From Deltaproteobacteria bacterium (GTDB taxonomy: Bacteria; Desulfobacterota; Syntrophia; Syntrophales; UBA2210): a DNA stretch of 16,966 nucleotides. The notes below the pieces were generated by a model. That model did no database searches and had not been told where the DNA came from. It worked only from the letters and a program-made list of their open reading frames with translations. This document shows, piece by piece, positions 14,886 through 16,966 of this stretch. Where the stretch lies: the NCBI GenBank assembly GCA_011056825.1, contig DSBH01000094.1, forward strand, positions 1 through 16,966, read 5' to 3'. A program made the position numbers and the translations under genes. Position 1 is the first letter of the stretch; each line of letters begins with the position of its first letter.

Positions 14886-16845
14886 TCACGGGCATGTCTC
14901 TTTGAGAAAATCAAGAACTCCGCCTGTGACATCGTCCAATTTTTCTTTCCACAGAATGCCGTGGTAATCAGCTTCTACGGCTATGAAGCGTTTTTTTTCG
15001 GAACCGGCCTTTTTATATATTTCAGATCCGCTCACCGGATTCACCACCGGGTCATGCGCGCCCTGCACGACCAGTACGGGATCAATGACATCCTTCAGCC
15101 TCTCTTCAACAACATCCATGAGCTTTTCCAGCTGGCGCACACCGCTCACGGGATTGCGGAAATAATTTATATGCCGGTTCTGCGGTTCGTTCGTCACAAA
15201 TTCCATTCTGCCTCTATCCACCTTGAATCGCGCCAGAATAGTATTCCAGGCGACAACGAACGACGCGAATTTCGATGAAATATGGTGCAATCTGAGCGGA
15301 GCGTTTATGGTCACCACGGCCCTGAATCTGCCCGGCTTGTTTGCCGCCTGCAACAGCGCCAGGGTCCCCCCGGTCGAAAAACCCGCGATGGCGAGAGACT
15401 TCATGGAATTTTTCATAATAATATACGCGCGTCCCACCGATTCATACCAGTCTTCCCAGGTGCGGGTCGCCAGGTCTTCCGGCGCCGTCCCGTGTCCCCG
15501 AAGACGTGCCCCGTAAACGGCATAGCCGTGCCCGTAGAGGTAGTCGGCCAGCGGCCTGATTTCTTCGGGCGCCGCCATGTACCCGTGCACCAGGACCAGC
15601 CCCTTCCGGCTGAACAGGTGTTTCATGAAAAAGGGCGCGCCGATGGTTTTCGGCTTACTTTCTCCCTCACTGTAATAACGATCGTAATCGTCCTCGAAAA
15701 TCTTCCGGTCCAGGGCCTTGAAATGGTCCCTGATTTTTTTTCTCGTGAGACCTGCCGGAAGCAGCATGAGGCGATCAAACGATCTGGTCAGGCTTTTCAG
15801 GGGCTCTATTTCGTTGGTCAGAACCTCGACGATGTTGTCCTTCCTGATGGTGTGAAATTCATAGGCGGCGCTGAAACGCTCATTGTTCCTGACAAGAAAA
15901 CCCTTGCCGGTTGTGACGAGACCCTCCGCACAGGACAGTTTAACGAAACGGTCGTACTTCTCGTGAAAATCGTCGCTCAGCAGCGTCCACTGAGGCTGGT
16001 CCAGCGATCGGTGGTAATTGTTCAGGCCGGACCGGCGCAGTTTGTCAATCGCCAGGAACACGCGGTTCTTGAAATCATTCTCCCCTATCCTGTCTTTTTT
16101 ATATTTTGCAAGGATGTATGAAAAAATATGATCGTGATTGACGGTCGTCATGGCGTAAATGGCTGCCATGTACTCGTACATGATGCTGACATAAATTTTT
16201 TTGAACGGCCCCGCGCGTTTCAGCTCTTCCGGGTTGAGGTAGAGCTTTCCGTCCGCAAGCATCCTGCGCAGGCCTGCGTTTTTTTTGACGTATCGCTTCA
16301 TCGGTATGGCGTGACCGAAGTTTATGTCGATATCCACACCCCGCGTGAACATGGAGCCCTCGACCTCCATTTCCTCGACGGTCCGATCGGAAAGATTTTC
16401 CACCAGCCTTGCTGCCACCCTGCTGATGATGTTTTCTGCCGCGCATACCGGATAGTAGGTGATATTCACCGGTATGATGACAGTTTCTTTTGCCAGTATG
16501 GCGTCTATATCGGCCGGGTTGAAATCGAAATGACGGGCCAGTTCTTCAATGGACGAGGTGTCCCCCCGTTCGTAACACAGCCGCAGCTCTTCCCGCAGAA
16601 ACTGGGACCGCAGGGCGATGCGCCCCGCCCCGGTGTGAGGCGGCCTTCTGCCGCCGGTATTGAAGACGATGTAGCGTCCCTTCTCGATGATCTTCTTGTC
16701 TTTGATCATCTGGCCTTCGGGGAAAATAATCACCGGGTTGGCGTCGGTAAGCAGGGCATTGATCAGAAGCCTGTCGCGCTCCGGATCGGCGGTGGATACG
16801 GCCCCCAGCCGGGACATAACGTCTCCCAGCCTCCCTTCGAAAAAT
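14886..16845 (-). pseudogene. 5'-truncated acyltransferase-alpha/beta hydrolase fusion gene
   Basis: The frame is open upstream from an ATG at 16817 (643 residues) to the repeat edge at 16845. Numbering from that ATG, residues 1-200 resemble glycerolipid acyltransferases. FPEG at 32-35 is block III and IIPVNITYYP at 114-123 fits block IV, but the HX4D block I that carries the catalytic His is missing. The middle part (about 200-345) recalls the C-terminal region of PlsB-type enzymes. Residues 400-643 are an alpha/beta hydrolase like monoacylglycerol lipases: HGYM at 411-414, nucleophile Ser481 in GFSTGG, Asp589 in GAHDP and His619. GGGAG five bases before the 16817 ATG could allow a shortened protein with an intact hydrolase. 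The loss coincides exactly with the inverted repeat. An acyltransferase joined to a lipase suggests lipid remodelling; the substrate is unknown. Confidence 0.8.
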
Positions 16846-16896
16846 GAGATATTGTCAAATGTTGTGGATTGAGTTCCGTACCCTCCGGTTATTGCC
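16846..16896 (-). repeat. Right copy of 51-bp terminal inverted repeat
   Basis: This is the inverted counterpart of 1-51 with one mismatch in 51 bases. Its inner edge (16846) is where acyltransferase coding similarity ends, and its outer edge touches a TAG stop codon at 16896-16898. This fits a mobile-element terminus with a transposase-type gene ending at the repeat. The 70 bases beyond it have no counterpart at the left end because the window starts there. Confidence 0.85.
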
Positions 16897-16966
16897 TATG
16901 CCGCTTCCTGTAATTCTCCGTCGATGAACACCTTATTTTCTAATACGAGAGGTATCATGTCGTACC
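16896..16966 (-). CDS. C-terminal end of an unidentified protein, possibly a transposase (partial)
   Basis: A minus-strand frame enters from outside the window and ends at TAG (16896-16898), giving 22 visible residues that finish VFIDGELQEAA. I do not recognise the family from so little. The composition is protein-like, and a stop codon exactly at the edge of an inverted repeat is typical of insertion sequences, hence the tentative call. It is in frame with the acyltransferase-hydrolase gene downstream, separated only by the stop and the repeat, which is probably coincidence. Confidence 0.35.
   Translation of the reverse strand, partial: YDMIPLVLENKVFIDGELQEAA

Noticed and set aside
16687..16872. 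Plus-strand 61-codon frame ending in the right repeat with the same last residues as the left-end frame
   Set aside because: The shared ending is only the repeat read on the same relative strand; the rest is antisense to the acyltransferase-hydrolase gene.
16815..16966. In-frame TAG between the partial upstream frame and the acyltransferase-hydrolase, suggesting pyrrolysine or readthrough
   Set aside because: The codon lies exactly at the edge of a repeat that also occurs at the other end of the window, so two unrelated sequences brought together is simpler. No pyrrolysine genes are present and this is not a known pyrrolysine protein.

Overview
The window looks like chromosomal DNA from a bacterium, most likely a deltaproteobacterium (Desulfobacterota). 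This is inferred from three things: the gene order tilS-ftsH-folP-acpS-tsaE-lysC, an adenylate kinase with a LID insertion of the type I associate with sulfate reducers, and a dihydropteroate synthase carrying the N-terminal domain seen in this group. Coding is dense and fairly GC-rich. Almost everything is housekeeping, and there is no CRISPR array, prophage or complete insertion sequence.

Layout. Positions 1-51 are one copy of a 51-bp sequence that returns inverted at 16846-16896. Positions 52-268 hold no gene. On the minus strand, a long operon runs from a good promoter at 8767-8794 to an intrinsic terminator at 269-299. Its order is gph-like HAD phosphatase, tilS, ftsH, folP, acpS, tsaE, lysC, a membrane-anchored ComEA-like protein, and tRNA-Pro(GGG) as the last unit. 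Several genes overlap or abut (folP/acpS by 4 nt, acpS/tsaE by 1 nt, tsaE/lysC 1 nt apart), so they are probably translated in a coupled way.

A 473-bp divergent spacer (8727-9199) holds the minus-strand promoter, a REP-like palindrome, and an orphan plus-strand intrinsic terminator that ends right before the next gene. The plus strand then carries a DUF2520/Rossmann protein (probably a PanG-type ketopantoate reductase) overlapping panB, then adk behind its own promoter, a strong terminator, lepA and hemW. The first two together would supply two consecutive steps to pantoate.

The last block, convergent to hemW, is an unusual minus-strand protein that joins a glycerolipid acyltransferase-like region to an alpha/beta hydrolase. 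Its N-terminal end is cut off exactly where the right copy of the inverted repeat begins. Beyond the repeat, a reading frame ends with a stop codon that touches the repeat edge. The simplest reading is that both ends of the window run into copies of a mobile element, one of which has truncated the acyltransferase-hydrolase gene. An assembly join at a repeat is the main alternative.
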